Below, piece after piece: positions 53,468 to 63,067 of a DNA stretch of 63,190 nucleotides. The notes beneath the pieces are model-generated. The model saw only the letters and a list, made by a program, of their open reading frames with translations, was not told the DNA's origin and ran no database searches. The stretch's first letter is position 1, and each line of letters begins with the position of its first letter. The position numbers were made by a program, and so were the translations under genes. This DNA is from an uncultured Pseudobutyrivibrio sp. (GTDB taxonomy: Bacteria > Bacillota > Clostridia > Lachnospirales > Lachnospiraceae), in the NCBI GenBank assembly GCA_946403965.1, contig CAMJBT010000008.1, positions 1 through 63,190 of the forward strand, in the 5' to 3' direction.

Positions 53468-54397
53468 TCAAAATCCCTTGATTTTCAAAATTTTCGGCAA
53501 ACATTCAAAGGTAATTTCATCGAAAAATCCAATATGTTCACCATCTGCATGAACGCACATACTCTTTTTCATCACTATGTGAATTTTATCAAAATTTAAT
53601 AAATCAACCCCCTTTTTTCCTTCATGTTTCCCTGCAACAAGAATTGGCATTAAGAACAAGCACTTCAACCTGCTAATATCATGGGCATAGAAAGCTGTCA
53701 GAAAACCTGAATCAGGCCTTGCATTTGGAGCCATTGGTATTCCCCCTCCCTCAGCTTTGCAATTCATGGCAGCAGCAAAAATAGTCCCCTTCACATTCAT
53801 TTCTTTCTTTTTTCCTTGAAACCAATATGTGATACGCGCATCTGAAAAAGGCATCGTAAATATATCACCAATTGTAAGAAGTCCATATGTAGCCGAACCA
53901 AGTCCAATTCTATTCAAAAAAGTCTTAAGTTTACTATCAAGAGCCTGAAGACACACATAAGCATCCACACCAATTCCTGCACTTACTCCAAACAGTCTAG
54001 TTCCCCCATTATAAGAAACCCTCCCTACATCAAAGTATTTGAATTCATCAGAAGCTAATGCCCTCTTTAAAATCTCTATAGGTGTACCACTCATACCAAT
54101 ACCCAAAGCAAAATCGTTTGCTGAGCCAGATGGAATTGGTATGTATATTGTGTTTTCAAAGTCTGCAATTCCATTCAGCGCCTCATTCAAGGTGCCATCC
54201 CCTCCAACTACATAAAGTGCCACCAACTCTCCACCTGATGTAGCCTGTCTTGCAAATTCTGTAGCATCATTGGCTCCACTTGTGAAATATACCTTATAGT
54301 CAACATCATGTTTTTCAAGATACTCAGCTATCTCATCCCATATTAAAGCAGCTTTTCCGGTTCTTGAAGCTTTATTGACAATAAATACATTTTTCAT
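53468..54397 (-). CDS. Diacylglycerol/lipid kinase (DagK/YegS family)
   Basis: 309 residues. Catalytic core VVGGDGTLNEALNGI (GGDGT) and PSGSANDFALGIG, then the beta-rich C-terminal domain with FGVSAGIGVDAYV and VHADGEHIGF. It phosphorylates diacylglycerol or a related lipid in phospholipid recycling. AAAGGAT precedes the ATG. Divergent from the ClC gene. Confidence 0.85.
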   Translation of the reverse strand: MKNVFIVNKASRTGKAALIWDEIAEYLEKHDVDYKVYFTSGANDATEFARQATSGGELVALYVVGGDGTLNEALNGIADFENTIYIPIPSGSANDFALGIGMSGTPIEILKRALASDEFKYFDVGRVSYNGGTRLFGVSAGIGVDAYVCLQALDSKLKTFLNRIGLGSATYGLLTIGDIFTMPFSDARITYWFQGKKKEMNVKGTIFAAAMNCKAEGGGIPMAPNARPDSGFLTAFYAHDISRLKCLFLMPILVAGKHEGKKGVDLLNFDKIHIVMKKSMCVHADGEHIGFFDEITFECLPKILKIKGF

Positions 54398-54471
54398 AAC
54401 AAAAATCCTTTTCTATAAGATATTTAAATGATAGCATAATAGATAGTTTTGTTGAAGAAAGGGTAAGAATC

Positions 54472-55773
54472 ATGTTTGACAATAAACTTAAATCAATTCT
54501 CAATGAAGATTTTAAACAAAAAACAGCCCACAAGATAGATCATAACAGTCAACGAGCACTTTCTGTAATCGCCTGGACCATAGCTGCAATATTTGTTGGT
54601 CTGGCAGTGGGAGCTTTTGCTTCTGTATTTGGTCTGGCTATGAGCTTTGTTATTAAATTACGCACTGAACATACCTGGATAATTTACTTCCTTCCTGTTG
54701 GTGCAATTCTAATCACTTTTATTTATAAGCATATTTTAAAAGAAAAAGATAGCGGAACAAACACCGTTATTGCAGCTATTCAATCCGAAGGAAGACTTCC
54801 TTTCAGGTTGGCCCCTTTGATTTTCATTTCTACTTTGATTACTCATTTAGTGGGAGGTTCTGCTGGACGTGAAGGTGCTGCACTCCAAATGGGTGGTGCT
54901 ATAGGAAATGGTATTGGACGCGCTCTTCGTTTAAATACAACCGACAAAAAAACCATGATTATGTGTGGTATGAGCGCAGCTTTTTCCGCACTCTTTGGCA
55001 CACCAATGGCAGCAGCTATATTCTCCATGGAAGTAATTTCTGTTGGTATCATGCATTATGCAGCTTTAGTGCCATGTGTTATTTCATCACTTGTTGCCCG
55101 TTCCGTAGCCTCTCACATGGGACTCCACGGTGAAGAATACCTTATCTCTGTGATACCTGCATTCACTATAAAAAATGCTGTTCTTATATGTATATTTGCA
55201 GTACTATGCGGCCTTGTATCTGTTCTCTTCTGCACTGTGCTTCACAAATACGAAGAATTTTTAAGTAACAAGCTAAAAAACCCATATATTAAAGCTTTTG
55301 TAGGCGGTACATCAGTTTTAGTTCTCACCTTTTTAGTAGGCTCATACAATTACAACAGTACCGGTACCGCCATCATTGCTTCTTGCTTCACCGGCGCTTC
55401 CATAGGTTTACAGGTATTTTTACTAAAAATATTATTTACAACTCTCACATTATCCTGTGGATACAAAGGCGGTGAAATCGTCCCAACTTTATTTATCGGT
55501 GCTACCTTTGGTGCAGCCATGGGGCCACTTCTTGGACTTCCAGCGCCTTTAATGGCAGCAGTTGGCATGGGAGCACTTTTCTGTGGAGTCACAAACTGCC
55601 CTATCTCAAGCCTGTTAATTTGCTTTGAACTTTTCGGTTATGAGCCTATGCCTTACTTTTTACTTGCCGTAGCCTTTTCTTATTGGGTTTCTGGATACTC
55701 AGGCCTTTATAAAGCTCAGAAAATCGTATACAGCAAATACAAAAGTAACTATATCGATAAAAGAGTAAAATAA
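54472..55773 (+). CDS. ClC-type chloride channel or H+/Cl- antiporter
   Basis: 433 residues, ten or more helices. Selectivity-filter blocks: GSAGREGAALQMGGAIG (GREGP-type), GTPMAAAIFSMEV and KGGEIVPTLFIGATFGA. No cytoplasmic CBS domains. The glutamate of GREG (gating glutamate) is present, so proton-coupled exchange is possible; fluoride-specific (CLC-F) motifs are not seen. AAAGGGT precedes the ATG. Confidence 0.88.
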   Translation: MFDNKLKSILNEDFKQKTAHKIDHNSQRALSVIAWTIAAIFVGLAVGAFASVFGLAMSFVIKLRTEHTWIIYFLPVGAILITFIYKHILKEKDSGTNTVIAAIQSEGRLPFRLAPLIFISTLITHLVGGSAGREGAALQMGGAIGNGIGRALRLNTTDKKTMIMCGMSAAFSALFGTPMAAAIFSMEVISVGIMHYAALVPCVISSLVARSVASHMGLHGEEYLISVIPAFTIKNAVLICIFAVLCGLVSVLFCTVLHKYEEFLSNKLKNPYIKAFVGGTSVLVLTFLVGSYNYNSTGTAIIASCFTGASIGLQVFLLKILFTTLTLSCGYKGGEIVPTLFIGATFGAAMGPLLGLPAPLMAAVGMGALFCGVTNCPISSLLICFELFGYEPMPYFLLAVAFSYWVSGYSGLYKAQKIVYSKYKSNYIDKRVK

Positions 55774-55779
55774 AAATTT

Positions 55780-55822
55780 AGAGCTCAGACATATTGTTAG
55801 ACTACAAATATGTCCGAGCTCT
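55780..55822. terminator. Convergent terminator, ClC and GH36 genes
   Basis: Arms AGAGCTCAGACATA/TATGTCCGAGCTCT (55780-55793 and about 55809-55822, one mismatch). On the minus strand it is followed by AAATTTTTATTTT, so it mainly serves the alpha-galactosidase operon. Confidence 0.7.
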
Positions 55823-55833
55823 ATGCATATACT

Positions 55834-58173
55834 TTACACTTTCTCTGCAAAATACAATCTTGCTCCAAAATCTGGGAAATATCTTACATTTTCATTATAT
55901 CCGGTTCCAACAAAGGATTGTGCAAGTTTCACACCAGCATTGTTCAGTGTTGAACCACTAGCTACAAAGTCCTCACATTCTCCAGGCATCTTCACAAATT
56001 TCGCGATAACATTATGAAGAACACCATCCTGTTTGATATGAACTGGTGCTACAGTGTTAACCAAATCTCCAAAACCTTTAAGATTATATTCCATCTTTCT
56101 TCCAAAGAAATGATATTTATAAGCATCATCAAGGCCGGCCTGCTGAATTCGTAAATACTGTTCGCCAGCCTTTATTTCCTTTTGCATTAACATTGTAACA
56201 GCGCAAGTCTTATCCTTTGACACAATACTCCATTCATAGATATTTCCATCCATATGACGATAGAAATCCCCAAACTGTAGCACTCTTCTATACTGCTTAT
56301 ATAATTCAATTTGAGCCTTCACAGCAGCAATATCCTCTGCTTTTGAATCATTAAGATTCAACTCATATCCCAGCACGCCAAAGCTTGCAACAGCGAAACG
56401 ACTTTCAAGAGGTGTAACTCTAAGAGTCTGATGGTTTGGACAAGCCGAAACATGCGACGTATAGGTGCTCTGTGGATAACCATAAGAATATCCGTCTTGA
56501 ATAACAAGTCTGCTGGCTGCATCTGTATTATCACTTCCCCAAATCTGTGGAAAATAACAAAGAGCTCCCAAATCAAACCTATTACCTCCAGCAGCGCAAC
56601 CTTCCATAAGAATGTCAGGGAATCGCTTCGTAAGAGTATTCAGCATTTTATATAATCCAAGCACATATCTATGTCCAACTTCCTGCTGTTTTTGAGGTGG
56701 CAAATACTTTGAATAATAATCAGAGAATGTACGATTCATATCCCATTTGATATAGGAAAGCCCCGGTGTTGCAAACACTTCGCTCATTCTTTCAATCATG
56801 TAGTCCACAACCTCTGGGTTGCACAAATCTAAAAGACGTTGATTACGCCCCTCAGAATGATCCATTCCAGGAATATCGATTGCCCAATCAGGATGCTTTT
56901 TATAAAGCTCACTATCCACATTTATCATCTCTGGTTCTACCCAAAGACCAAACATCAATCCAAGATTATTTATCTTTTTAGAAAGCCCTGTCAGGCCACC
57001 TGGCAGCTTCTTTTTATTAACTATATCCCAATCGCCCAGGGCATGCTTGTCATCATTTCTCTGACCAAACCAGCCATCATCCATAACAAAAAGCTCGATT
57101 CCAGTGCTCTTTGCAGTTTTTGCCAACTTCAAAAGAGAGCTTTCCGTAAAATCAAAATATGATGCCTCCCAGCTATTGATAAGGATCGGGCGTTCTTTAT
57201 CCTTCCAGCTGCCTCTAGTAATGTGTTCACGGACAAAATCATGCATATTAAGACTCATCTGTCTAAAGCCAGAAGAAGAATAAGTCATCACTGCCTCTGG
57301 AGCTTGAAATTCCTCTGAAGCCTCAAGAGTCCATTCAAAATTCTGAGGATTAATTCCATAAACAACTCTAGTTTTGCCCCATGGGCTAACCTCTGTAGCC
57401 GAATAATGATTACCAGAATATAACAGATTGAAACCATATACCTGCCCTGATGTCTCACTGGACTGAGCTTCTGAAATCATAAACAATGGATTAGTTCGAT
57501 TAGAACTGGTGCCTGTAAAGGATGAGTTTACATACTTTCCAGCAGGAAGAACCATATCATATTTGTTCATTTCTCTAGTCCAACTACCATGGAAGGATGT
57601 AATCTTCATTCCCGCCTGGTCAAAGTCCAAAAGCATAGACATCATTCTTGTGAGCTTCACTGGTGATTTACTTCTGTTTACAAATTTTGCAGAACGTGTT
57701 ATTACATCACAGTCTTCAAAAACAGAATAGGAAAGCACCACAATAAAGCCATGATTCTTATCTTTTAAAGCAACATTGAGTGTCTCCACATTTCCACTTT
57801 CATCATATGAACTAGGTAGACCTTCAAGCTCTGACTTACCATACACTATTTCATAACTGTCAAATACAAAATCCAGGCTTGTGCTTCCATCAAAACAGAC
57901 AACCTCTACCATAGGCTCTCTGTAGTCTCCTTTTCCAATGGCTGAAAGCTCAAGCCTAACATCCTCAAGTGTAAGTTCTGGATGTTCCTGATTATAGGTT
58001 ACAGTATTTCCAGGAGCAAACGCCCTTTTTTCTGCAAGATTCCATGGTTCATCCTCTTCTATCAGTGAACCATAATAAAGATGCTCCAGCTGCCCTGTCT
58101 CCATTATTCGAAATGCATAAGACGTATTGCTGGTACTCAATAAAAAAACTTTATTATCAAAAGCTTTTATCAT
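55834..58173 (-). CDS. aga: Alpha-galactosidase, glycoside hydrolase family 36
   Basis: 779 residues, no signal peptide, so cytoplasmic. N-terminal beta-sandwich (about 1-330), then the barrel with FVMDDGWFGQRNDD, LWVEPEMIN, nucleophile Asp in SYIKWDMNRTFSDY, CAAGGNRFD, and acid/base Asp in QIWGSDNTDA. It removes terminal alpha-galactose from raffinose-type sugars. GGAGG precedes the ATG. It is the last gene of a galactoside operon behind GH2 and a glycosyltransferase-like gene. Confidence 0.92.
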   Translation of the reverse strand: MIKAFDNKVFLLSTSNTSYAFRIMETGQLEHLYYGSLIEEDEPWNLAEKRAFAPGNTVTYNQEHPELTLEDVRLELSAIGKGDYREPMVEVVCFDGSTSLDFVFDSYEIVYGKSELEGLPSSYDESGNVETLNVALKDKNHGFIVVLSYSVFEDCDVITRSAKFVNRSKSPVKLTRMMSMLLDFDQAGMKITSFHGSWTREMNKYDMVLPAGKYVNSSFTGTSSNRTNPLFMISEAQSSETSGQVYGFNLLYSGNHYSATEVSPWGKTRVVYGINPQNFEWTLEASEEFQAPEAVMTYSSSGFRQMSLNMHDFVREHITRGSWKDKERPILINSWEASYFDFTESSLLKLAKTAKSTGIELFVMDDGWFGQRNDDKHALGDWDIVNKKKLPGGLTGLSKKINNLGLMFGLWVEPEMINVDSELYKKHPDWAIDIPGMDHSEGRNQRLLDLCNPEVVDYMIERMSEVFATPGLSYIKWDMNRTFSDYYSKYLPPQKQQEVGHRYVLGLYKMLNTLTKRFPDILMEGCAAGGNRFDLGALCYFPQIWGSDNTDAASRLVIQDGYSYGYPQSTYTSHVSACPNHQTLRVTPLESRFAVASFGVLGYELNLNDSKAEDIAAVKAQIELYKQYRRVLQFGDFYRHMDGNIYEWSIVSKDKTCAVTMLMQKEIKAGEQYLRIQQAGLDDAYKYHFFGRKMEYNLKGFGDLVNTVAPVHIKQDGVLHNVIAKFVKMPGECEDFVASGSTLNNAGVKLAQSFVGTGYNENVRYFPDFGARLYFAEKV

Positions 58174-58204
58174 TACAAAAACCTCCGGCTAAAAATTCTA
58201 GTAG

Positions 58205-59662
58205 TTATTTCTTAAGGCCCATAGCAAGTTCCACTACCTTATATGCCCCATCATAAAGACCTACTTGCTTATTTACCTTGATGCTATCGCACATGTCAGT
58301 AAGAAGCCTATCATCCTTCATAAACAAATCTATCATCTGAAGTGTATGAGGTATATCTCTGCATTCAAGAGTTCCATCTCCCATTTCTGCTGAATGTATT
58401 GCACCCCACATTTCGTGCTTTCCTACTCGTTTGATGAATAACTTTGGAACAGGATAAAATGCCAGCTCTGATGGCTTCGTAACAAGAACATCACAGCTTC
58501 TCATAAGAAGGTTTGTGCAGTAAACAGCTTCAAATATATTTTCATGATAGAATCCGTGAATACCTGTAACATCAGCTGTAAGTGAATCCTCGGCAAATTT
58601 AGTTGTCTTTTCAAATTCATTAAAATGTTCTACGGAAACCGACTTCATTTCTGGAATCTCGCTCACAAGCTGATCCCAAACATTTTTATAGTCTCCAACA
58701 TTAACATATAAAGTAGCCTTTTTTTCCTTAATAGCTGGAAGAAGATATTTGATTATTGCTGCAAAAATCTCCTTTTGAGCACCTGCACCGCCAATTGTAA
58801 GAAGGAAGCGCATAGGCTTTCCGCTATTTTTTCTATTTATTCTTGCTGCACAATCAGCTTCGATATTGCTAACAAGCTCATGGTCGATATAGTGACCTGT
58901 ATAAACCAAATCATCATTTGGCATTGGATTACAAATCTTCTTTTTGTTCATGCCATTGCAGATTCTATATCCCATATATGCATTCTTACACTGAATAGTA
59001 TGAATAGCTCCCTCGGCAAAATGTAGTGCCATTGGCCAATTATCTGGAATAGCATTGACCACATATTTCATCCCAGCATGAACAGCAGCTTGAGCTGGCC
59101 ACACATGAGTGCCTACAACAGGAATATCTTTTGGAACATTCTTGTAGACTGTCGCCATAAGCTCTGCCGCCTTCTGATCATTTGCATTGTAAGTAAGCTG
59201 TCTAAAAACCTCGTAATTAGTTGGTTCCCAAACAAGCTTGTTAAATAGCTTATTTTTGGAAAGACGTGAGCCAAGAGAATATAAATTGTTCTGGTAACTA
59301 ATAATCTTTGTACAGGTTGTCTGTGGATATCCATTCAAATCCATCCAATAAGGTGTATATCCCATAGCCTTAGCAGCTGATGCCATAGCCATAGAAATAC
59401 GATAATGCCCAAACCCCATACGAATATTTCCAACAATAATTCCTTTTTCTAGGTCAAATACTTCTTTTGACTGACCATCCTTTAAAAGAACATCATAAAC
59501 CCCTAGAGAATCCCCAATATGGCTGTTTTTTTCAATCACAATGTTATAATCCACACTGGAATCATCACCATATTTTTTGATAAAATTCTCCTTCGCTTTA
59601 CATGCCTTTTTATAGTTTCTATTAGAAATCTTATTACCAAATATCTCTTTACTTCTATCCAT
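58205..59662 (-). CDS. GT-B-like glycosyltransferase-related protein
   Basis: 485 residues. The GIIVGNIRMGFGHYRISMAM block near 90-110 and the LLTIGGAGAQKEIFAAIIKY block near 290-310, plus the late VTKPSELAFYPVPKLFIKRV, have the layout of GT-B enzymes such as MurG/MGDG-synthase relatives, with a Gly-rich N-terminal loop and a donor-side KPS/E motif. It may use a nucleotide-sugar donor, or bind one only. It sits 31 bp before GH36 and 20 bp after GH2. Substrate unknown. Confidence 0.45.
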   Translation of the reverse strand: MDRSKEIFGNKISNRNYKKACKAKENFIKKYGDDSSVDYNIVIEKNSHIGDSLGVYDVLLKDGQSKEVFDLEKGIIVGNIRMGFGHYRISMAMASAAKAMGYTPYWMDLNGYPQTTCTKIISYQNNLYSLGSRLSKNKLFNKLVWEPTNYEVFRQLTYNANDQKAAELMATVYKNVPKDIPVVGTHVWPAQAAVHAGMKYVVNAIPDNWPMALHFAEGAIHTIQCKNAYMGYRICNGMNKKKICNPMPNDDLVYTGHYIDHELVSNIEADCAARINRKNSGKPMRFLLTIGGAGAQKEIFAAIIKYLLPAIKEKKATLYVNVGDYKNVWDQLVSEIPEMKSVSVEHFNEFEKTTKFAEDSLTADVTGIHGFYHENIFEAVYCTNLLMRSCDVLVTKPSELAFYPVPKLFIKRVGKHEMWGAIHSAEMGDGTLECRDIPHTLQMIDLFMKDDRLLTDMCDSIKVNKQVGLYDGAYKVVELAMGLKK

Positions 59663-59682
59663 TACTATTTAACCTCTATTAA

Positions 59683-62142
59683 TTATTTAGTGAGACATTC
59701 AACAGAAAGACTTATCGATACAGGATCGAGCCCATCACAGCTAATGGTAAGTTTTCCGTCTCCATCTTCCCCTATTGATTTTATATATGTGCCTGTAGTT
59801 CCTCCCATTGGGGAAACCACCTTTGGTCCAATTATCTCAAAAGGCCCCTCAACCTCAAACGAAACTGGACTTGAGAAATAATAAAGTTGATTGTTATTTT
59901 GATCAGCTATTTTTATTCTTATGCTTGCCACATCATATGTGTGAAGCTCTGTAAGAAGTGTATGACTAGCCTTTACCTCAATATGAGGCTTGGTAGCAGG
60001 TGCCTTTATAACAGTTTTCACTACTTCTCCACCCTTAATAGCTTCAAACTTGTACTCTCGTGACTCTCCGCCCCAATCGCCAATGAATTTGTTATAAATT
60101 GATACAGCTTTTTTAGGACTAACTCTAAATACTGTCACAAGCAAGAAAGCTGTCCACAGAAAGGATGGAGTCATTTTAAATCCATCTAGAGTCACCTGAT
60201 TTAGAGCTTTTTTGATAAGCTTTGCCTGCCCTTTTGTATAACTTCCATCTGACTCAACTGCATCCCCCACAAAATCATCTATCAAAATAGGTCCATGCTT
60301 TAAATTTTCAAATCTGCTATCAGTAGGGAAGTACTCCTTTATCAAGACATCATTCTTGTACATCTTTACAGAATCCCCATTACTGATAATATATGATTTA
60401 CCTCTGTTACAAGCTGGATGTTCACCTATATCAAAGCTTGTTGTCACCTCAAGAACAGTTTCTTCATCTGAAAAAGCTGAATAAACAGATGCTGCAAGCT
60501 TTGGATTTCTAAACATATCCATTACACCGTGGTAGCAAATCCTATCACCTGAGCCAAAATCCTTGTGAGTATTGTAATCAAACATACACCAGCCAAATCC
60601 GCCAGCAATATCTGGCTCTCCTGCTATTGCATTAAGTACATTAGCATGTCTGATGGCATGTTCTTGGCGTTGTTCCTCATCATCATAGGACTTGGTTGGA
60701 TACATATGGCCATTATACTCACTAATCAAATAAGGCTTTTCCTCATCAGAAGTGATATCAGTCTTCTTTGAGCATCCCTTATTATTTCCAGAGTGAACAA
60801 AATCATTGTATGTATAAACATCCTCCAATAGAGAACTTTTTGGTATACATCTTACACCACCTGTAGGTCTTGTTGGATCAAGCCTATGTGCCACTTCATT
60901 TGTTCGTTGATAAAACTCATCATTATCTGCTGATTCGTTTATACGGACCCCCCACAGAATCACCGATGGATGATTGCGATATTGAAGAACCATCTCCTCC
61001 GTATTTTTCACAGCAATATCCTGCCAATTTGAGTCTCCTATGTGTTGCCAGCCAGGGATCTCTGTAAAAACCAGCAAACCAAGTTTGTCACATTCATCTA
61101 GGAAATAATGAGACTGAGGATAATGGGAAGTTCTAACTGCATTCAATGCCAGTTCTTCCTTCAAAATCTTCGCATCATTTCGCTGCATAGATTCAGGCAT
61201 AGCATATCCCACATATGGATATGACTGATGTCTATTTAAACCTCTAAGTTTAAGTCTTCTTCCATTAAGGAAATAGCCATTCTTTCTAAATTCAGAGCTT
61301 CTAAAGCCAACGGTAACAACATCCTCATCAATTACTTTGTCATCTACTAAAAGCTGTGTCTTTACTGTGTATAATGAAGGACTTTCAACATCCCACAGCT
61401 TCACTGTAGAAGGGGCGCTTGTAAGGCTAAGGTAATAACCATCATCCCTTTCCTCTAGCCCTCCAACAGGCTGAGAAATCAAAAGACTTTCGTCCAAGTA
61501 TTGTCGGATAAACACACGCTCTGCAGCCACCAGCTTGTATATGCGTTTGGGCAAAAGACACTCTGTCTTAATAATGCCTTGCACATTCATCATTTTTATC
61601 TGCTTTGGAGTACGCTTGTTTGTAGTAACTCTTTCAAGCAATGAAGGTTGAACGTGTACATCCTTAAAATGTATTTTTTGTTTTACAGAAAAGTATACGT
61701 CTCTATAAATTCCACCAAATGTCATGTAGTCAATAACATATCCAAATGGTGGCTGATTTAAGCTTTCCCTTGTATCCACTTTTACAGTGATAAGATTTTC
61801 CTCTCCAAACTTCAAGGCCTTGGTCACATCTACAGAAAAAGCCGTGTACCCGCAATCATGATGAGCAAGATGCTTGCCATTCACGTATACATCACAGGAA
61901 TGACCAACACCTTCAAACACAAGATTAACAATCTGGTTTTCCCATTGAATCGGTGCAAAAATACTCTTCTGATATCCACATACCATCTGATAGACGCTTT
62001 CATCGAAATAAGAAAGTGGAGTCTCCACAACAGTATGGGGAATATTAATCAATGTTGAATTCTCCATTAGAGAATTAATCATACTATCATCAAAAACCTG
62101 ATTAAAACGCCATTTTCTATCTAAGTATATTCTTTGAGCCAT
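59683..62142 (-). CDS. Beta-galactosidase-type glycoside hydrolase family 2
   Basis: 819 residues: sugar-binding domain (1-190), Ig-like domain, then the barrel. VRTSHYPQSHYFLDECD, acid/base Glu in ILWGVRINESADN and nucleophile Glu in YLISEYNGHMYP mark family 2. The C-terminal 200 residues are an extra beta-domain. No signal peptide, so it acts on imported oligosaccharides. It starts 4 bp after the tetR-like gene. Beta-galactosidase is likeliest, but other beta-glycosides cannot be excluded. Confidence 0.85.
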   Translation of the reverse strand: MAQRIYLDRKWRFNQVFDDSMINSLMENSTLINIPHTVVETPLSYFDESVYQMVCGYQKSIFAPIQWENQIVNLVFEGVGHSCDVYVNGKHLAHHDCGYTAFSVDVTKALKFGEENLITVKVDTRESLNQPPFGYVIDYMTFGGIYRDVYFSVKQKIHFKDVHVQPSLLERVTTNKRTPKQIKMMNVQGIIKTECLLPKRIYKLVAAERVFIRQYLDESLLISQPVGGLEERDDGYYLSLTSAPSTVKLWDVESPSLYTVKTQLLVDDKVIDEDVVTVGFRSSEFRKNGYFLNGRRLKLRGLNRHQSYPYVGYAMPESMQRNDAKILKEELALNAVRTSHYPQSHYFLDECDKLGLLVFTEIPGWQHIGDSNWQDIAVKNTEEMVLQYRNHPSVILWGVRINESADNDEFYQRTNEVAHRLDPTRPTGGVRCIPKSSLLEDVYTYNDFVHSGNNKGCSKKTDITSDEEKPYLISEYNGHMYPTKSYDDEEQRQEHAIRHANVLNAIAGEPDIAGGFGWCMFDYNTHKDFGSGDRICYHGVMDMFRNPKLAASVYSAFSDEETVLEVTTSFDIGEHPACNRGKSYIISNGDSVKMYKNDVLIKEYFPTDSRFENLKHGPILIDDFVGDAVESDGSYTKGQAKLIKKALNQVTLDGFKMTPSFLWTAFLLVTVFRVSPKKAVSIYNKFIGDWGGESREYKFEAIKGGEVVKTVIKAPATKPHIEVKASHTLLTELHTYDVASIRIKIADQNNNQLYYFSSPVSFEVEGPFEIIGPKVVSPMGGTTGTYIKSIGEDGDGKLTISCDGLDPVSISLSVECLTK

Positions 62143-62146
62143 TTAT

Positions 62147-62704
62147 TTATCCCTTTATAATTATGCCATCAATCATAACATCAACAATCAGTTTTAGTGC
62201 TGTAGGATAGTCAATCTTGTTATTCTTCAGAAAATCTCCCATCAGCAGACGTTCAACACTAGACTCATATACAAGCTTGAAAATCTCATAATTAACAAGC
62301 TTTACATTTCCTTCTTCAGTTCCTGTCTTTATCAGCTCATACGTCTTTTCCCAACCATTTTCAATACGGCTCGTAAGCTTAGCATATGCCATTGGGTATT
62401 TTTCTCCAAGCTGTTGCATTGCACCAAAATCAAAACCATAGTAGTTTTCAGGCAATACGGCCAATATACCTCGAATCTTATCTGTAGTAGATAATGAATC
62501 GTCATTATATATTTTATCTTCTGCAGCTTTAATCAAATCAAATGCGTAATCCACCATATCACACATCAATTCATTCTTATCGTTGAACACAGTGTATATG
62601 GTCTTCTTACTCATCTTTAGCTCAGAAGCAATATCATCCATTGTGAATTTCGGCCCTTTTTTCTTAAAAACGTTAAGGGCACCTTCTAAAATACGCTCAT
62701 TCAT
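62147..62704 (-). CDS. TetR/AcrR-family transcriptional regulator
   Basis: 185 residues. N-terminal HTH: ALNVFKKKGPKFTMDDIASE and LKMSKKTIYTVFNDKNELM; the helical C-terminal part is the ligand and dimer domain. It is first in the operon with GH2, the GT-like gene and GH36, so it likely regulates them. A long palindrome overlaps its promoter region. AGGAG precedes the ATG. TetR control of sugar genes is unusual. Confidence 0.85.
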   Translation of the reverse strand: MNERILEGALNVFKKKGPKFTMDDIASELKMSKKTIYTVFNDKNELMCDMVDYAFDLIKAAEDKIYNDDSLSTTDKIRGILAVLPENYYGFDFGAMQQLGEKYPMAYAKLTSRIENGWEKTYELIKTGTEEGNVKLVNYEIFKLVYESSVERLLMGDFLKNNKIDYPTALKLIVDVMIDGIIIKG

Positions 62705-62735
62705 ATTAATCTCCTAAAAACTCCAGTATATATAA

Positions 62736-62779
62736 ATAGTTTCCTTTGTTATGTATTTTAACACAACATAGGAAACTAT
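62736..62779. promoter_or_regulatory. Palindromic operator upstream of the galactoside operon
   Basis: Outer arms ATAGTTTCCT/AGGAAACTAT are perfect, and the inner TTGTTATGT/ACACAACAT continues the symmetry with two mismatches, giving 19-bp arms around 6 bp. A possible promoter (TTAAAA, 17 bp, TATTTA) is embedded. It is the best candidate site for the TetR-like protein. Confidence 0.65.
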
Positions 62780-62831
62780 CTCAATATAAAAACGTTTATA
62801 CAATATTCACAATTTCTCGGCCTATTTTTTG

Positions 62832-62860
62832 TTGACAAATTATAAATAAGGGTTTAAGAT
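62832..62860 (+). promoter_or_regulatory. Promoter of the 41-residue protein gene
   Basis: -35 TTGACA (62832-62837), 17 bp, -10 TAAGAT (62855-62860), 40 bp before the start codon. Confidence 0.75.
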
Positions 62861-62899
62861 ATGCAATGTAAAAAAGAGAAAGATTTAGGAGGAAAAAGA

Positions 62900-63025
62900 A
62901 TGTTCGAAGAAGTATCATTCACAATGTACACAGTTTACGCAGACTACGAGAAATATTGCAAAAAGATGAAAAAGGAAGGTAAAGAACCAGTATCCTTCTT
63001 TAAATATGCATTTGGTCAGTTCTAA
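62900..63025 (+). CDS. Small 41-residue protein, unknown
   Basis: Sequence begins MFEEVSFTMYTVYADYEKYC and ends KEGKEPVSFFKYAFGQF, with a basic centre (KKMKKEGK). Aromatic-rich, one Cys, no membrane helix. A perfect AGGAGG lies 7-8 bp upstream, a consensus promoter precedes it and a terminator follows, so it is a real, probably well-expressed monocistron. I do not recognise it. It diverges from the tetR-like gene. Confidence 0.65.
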   Translation: MFEEVSFTMYTVYADYEKYCKKMKKEGKEPVSFFKYAFGQF

Positions 63026-63042
63026 TACTTACAAATACTTAC

Positions 63043-63067
63043 CGGTCGCCAATTGGCGGCCGTTTTT
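63043..63067 (+). terminator. Terminator of the 41-residue protein gene
   Basis: Stem CGGTCGCC/GGCGGCCG with one G-T pair, AATT loop and T5. The last 120 bp of the window beyond it hold nothing I can support. Confidence 0.8.
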
